Below, in pieces: positions 63,968 to 64,000 of a DNA stretch of 64,000 nt (positions are counted from its first letter, which is position 1; the number at the start of each line of letters is the position of its first letter). The notes under the pieces are model-generated. The model was not told the DNA's origin. It did no database searches and was given only the letters and a program-made list of their open reading frames with translations. The position numbers were made by a program, and so were the translations under genes. Where the stretch lies: positions 126,378 to 190,377 of the forward strand of contig CABYZG010000002.1 of NCBI GenBank assembly GCA_902523455.1. Reading direction: 5' to 3'. This DNA is from an uncultured Pelagibacteraceae bacterium. Lineage in GTDB: Bacteria; Pseudomonadota; Alphaproteobacteria; Pelagibacterales; AG-422-B15.

Positions 63968-64000
63968 AGCTTATATTTATCAGTAAAATTTATCTCAGTT

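Noticed and set aside
1..64000. CRISPR array, prophage, insertion sequence or rRNA operon
   Set aside because: No repeated spacer pattern, transposase, integrase, phage structural gene or rRNA sequence was seen.

Overview
This window looks like chromosomal backbone from a low-GC, gene-dense, probably free-living aquatic alphaproteobacterium. Three things point there. Several families are typical of or best known from Alphaproteobacteria (a DUF3576 lipoprotein, DUF2794, an IalB-family protein, an SDHAF4/DUF1674 mini-protein). The arrangement mnmG-rsmG-parA-parB and the tsaD/hemC divergent pair are familiar alphaproteobacterial layouts. Genes overlap by 1-30 bases or sit a few bases apart, and no gap without a gene exceeds about 235 bases. 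I saw no insertion sequence, prophage, CRISPR array or rRNA. A species cannot be named from the sequence alone.

Layout. 1-2669: tail of mnmG, then rsmG, parA and parB, with a perfect 16-bp parS site inside rsmG. 2666-8987 (minus): holA, lptE, a TPR-sulfotransferase fusion, leuS and a DUF3576 lipoprotein. 9222-10109: a porin-like outer-membrane protein with a strong terminator that runs into the start of the PLP-binding yggS-type gene. 10821-18173: L,D-transpeptidase-fold protein, an OmpR-type winged-helix regulator, a glutamine-synthetase-family enzyme, lolA-ftsK, a UbiH-type monooxygenase and a Lon-N-domain protein. 18265: tRNA-Gly(GCC). 18384-23293: UMF1-type transporter, two small membrane proteins, purH, rpe and the SDHAF4-like mini gene.

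23379-26555 holds the most interesting locus: two tandem glycine-rich lipoproteins with a TbpB-like C-terminal barrel signature, followed by a TPR plus beta-barrel protein that resembles Slam (surface lipoprotein assembly modifier). This looks like a compact surface-lipoprotein display system, with two cargos and one translocator. 26562-33179: DUF985 cupin, acs, EVE protein, gpsA, tsaD, and divergently hemC-hemD. 33414-40176: a DUF1302 / DUF1329 / YCF48-like Asp-box envelope trio followed by an SDR and a class-I glutamine amidotransferase.

40173-48620: YggT, folD, argG, rlmN, IalB-like protein, a quinone-oxidoreductase-type enzyme, phhB, an aldo/keto reductase and two tandem duplicated extended SDRs. 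48741-55233: Bax-inhibitor-1 family protein, DUF2794, htpG with a heat-shock-like promoter, a Cys-rich secreted protein and acnA. 55293-60610: a complete ccmABCDEFGH cytochrome c maturation operon (no ccmI seen). The end carries a small secreted protein, a PagL-type lipid A deacylase, ftsY, mtaB and a DCC-family thioredoxin-like protein.

Functionally the window mixes housekeeping (chromosome segregation, replication, translation, tRNA/rRNA modification, heme, purine and one-carbon metabolism) with a notable set of envelope genes: LptE, LolA, porin, Slam-like system, DUF1302/1329, PagL and IalB. Annotation is by reading motifs and family resemblance; no database search was run.
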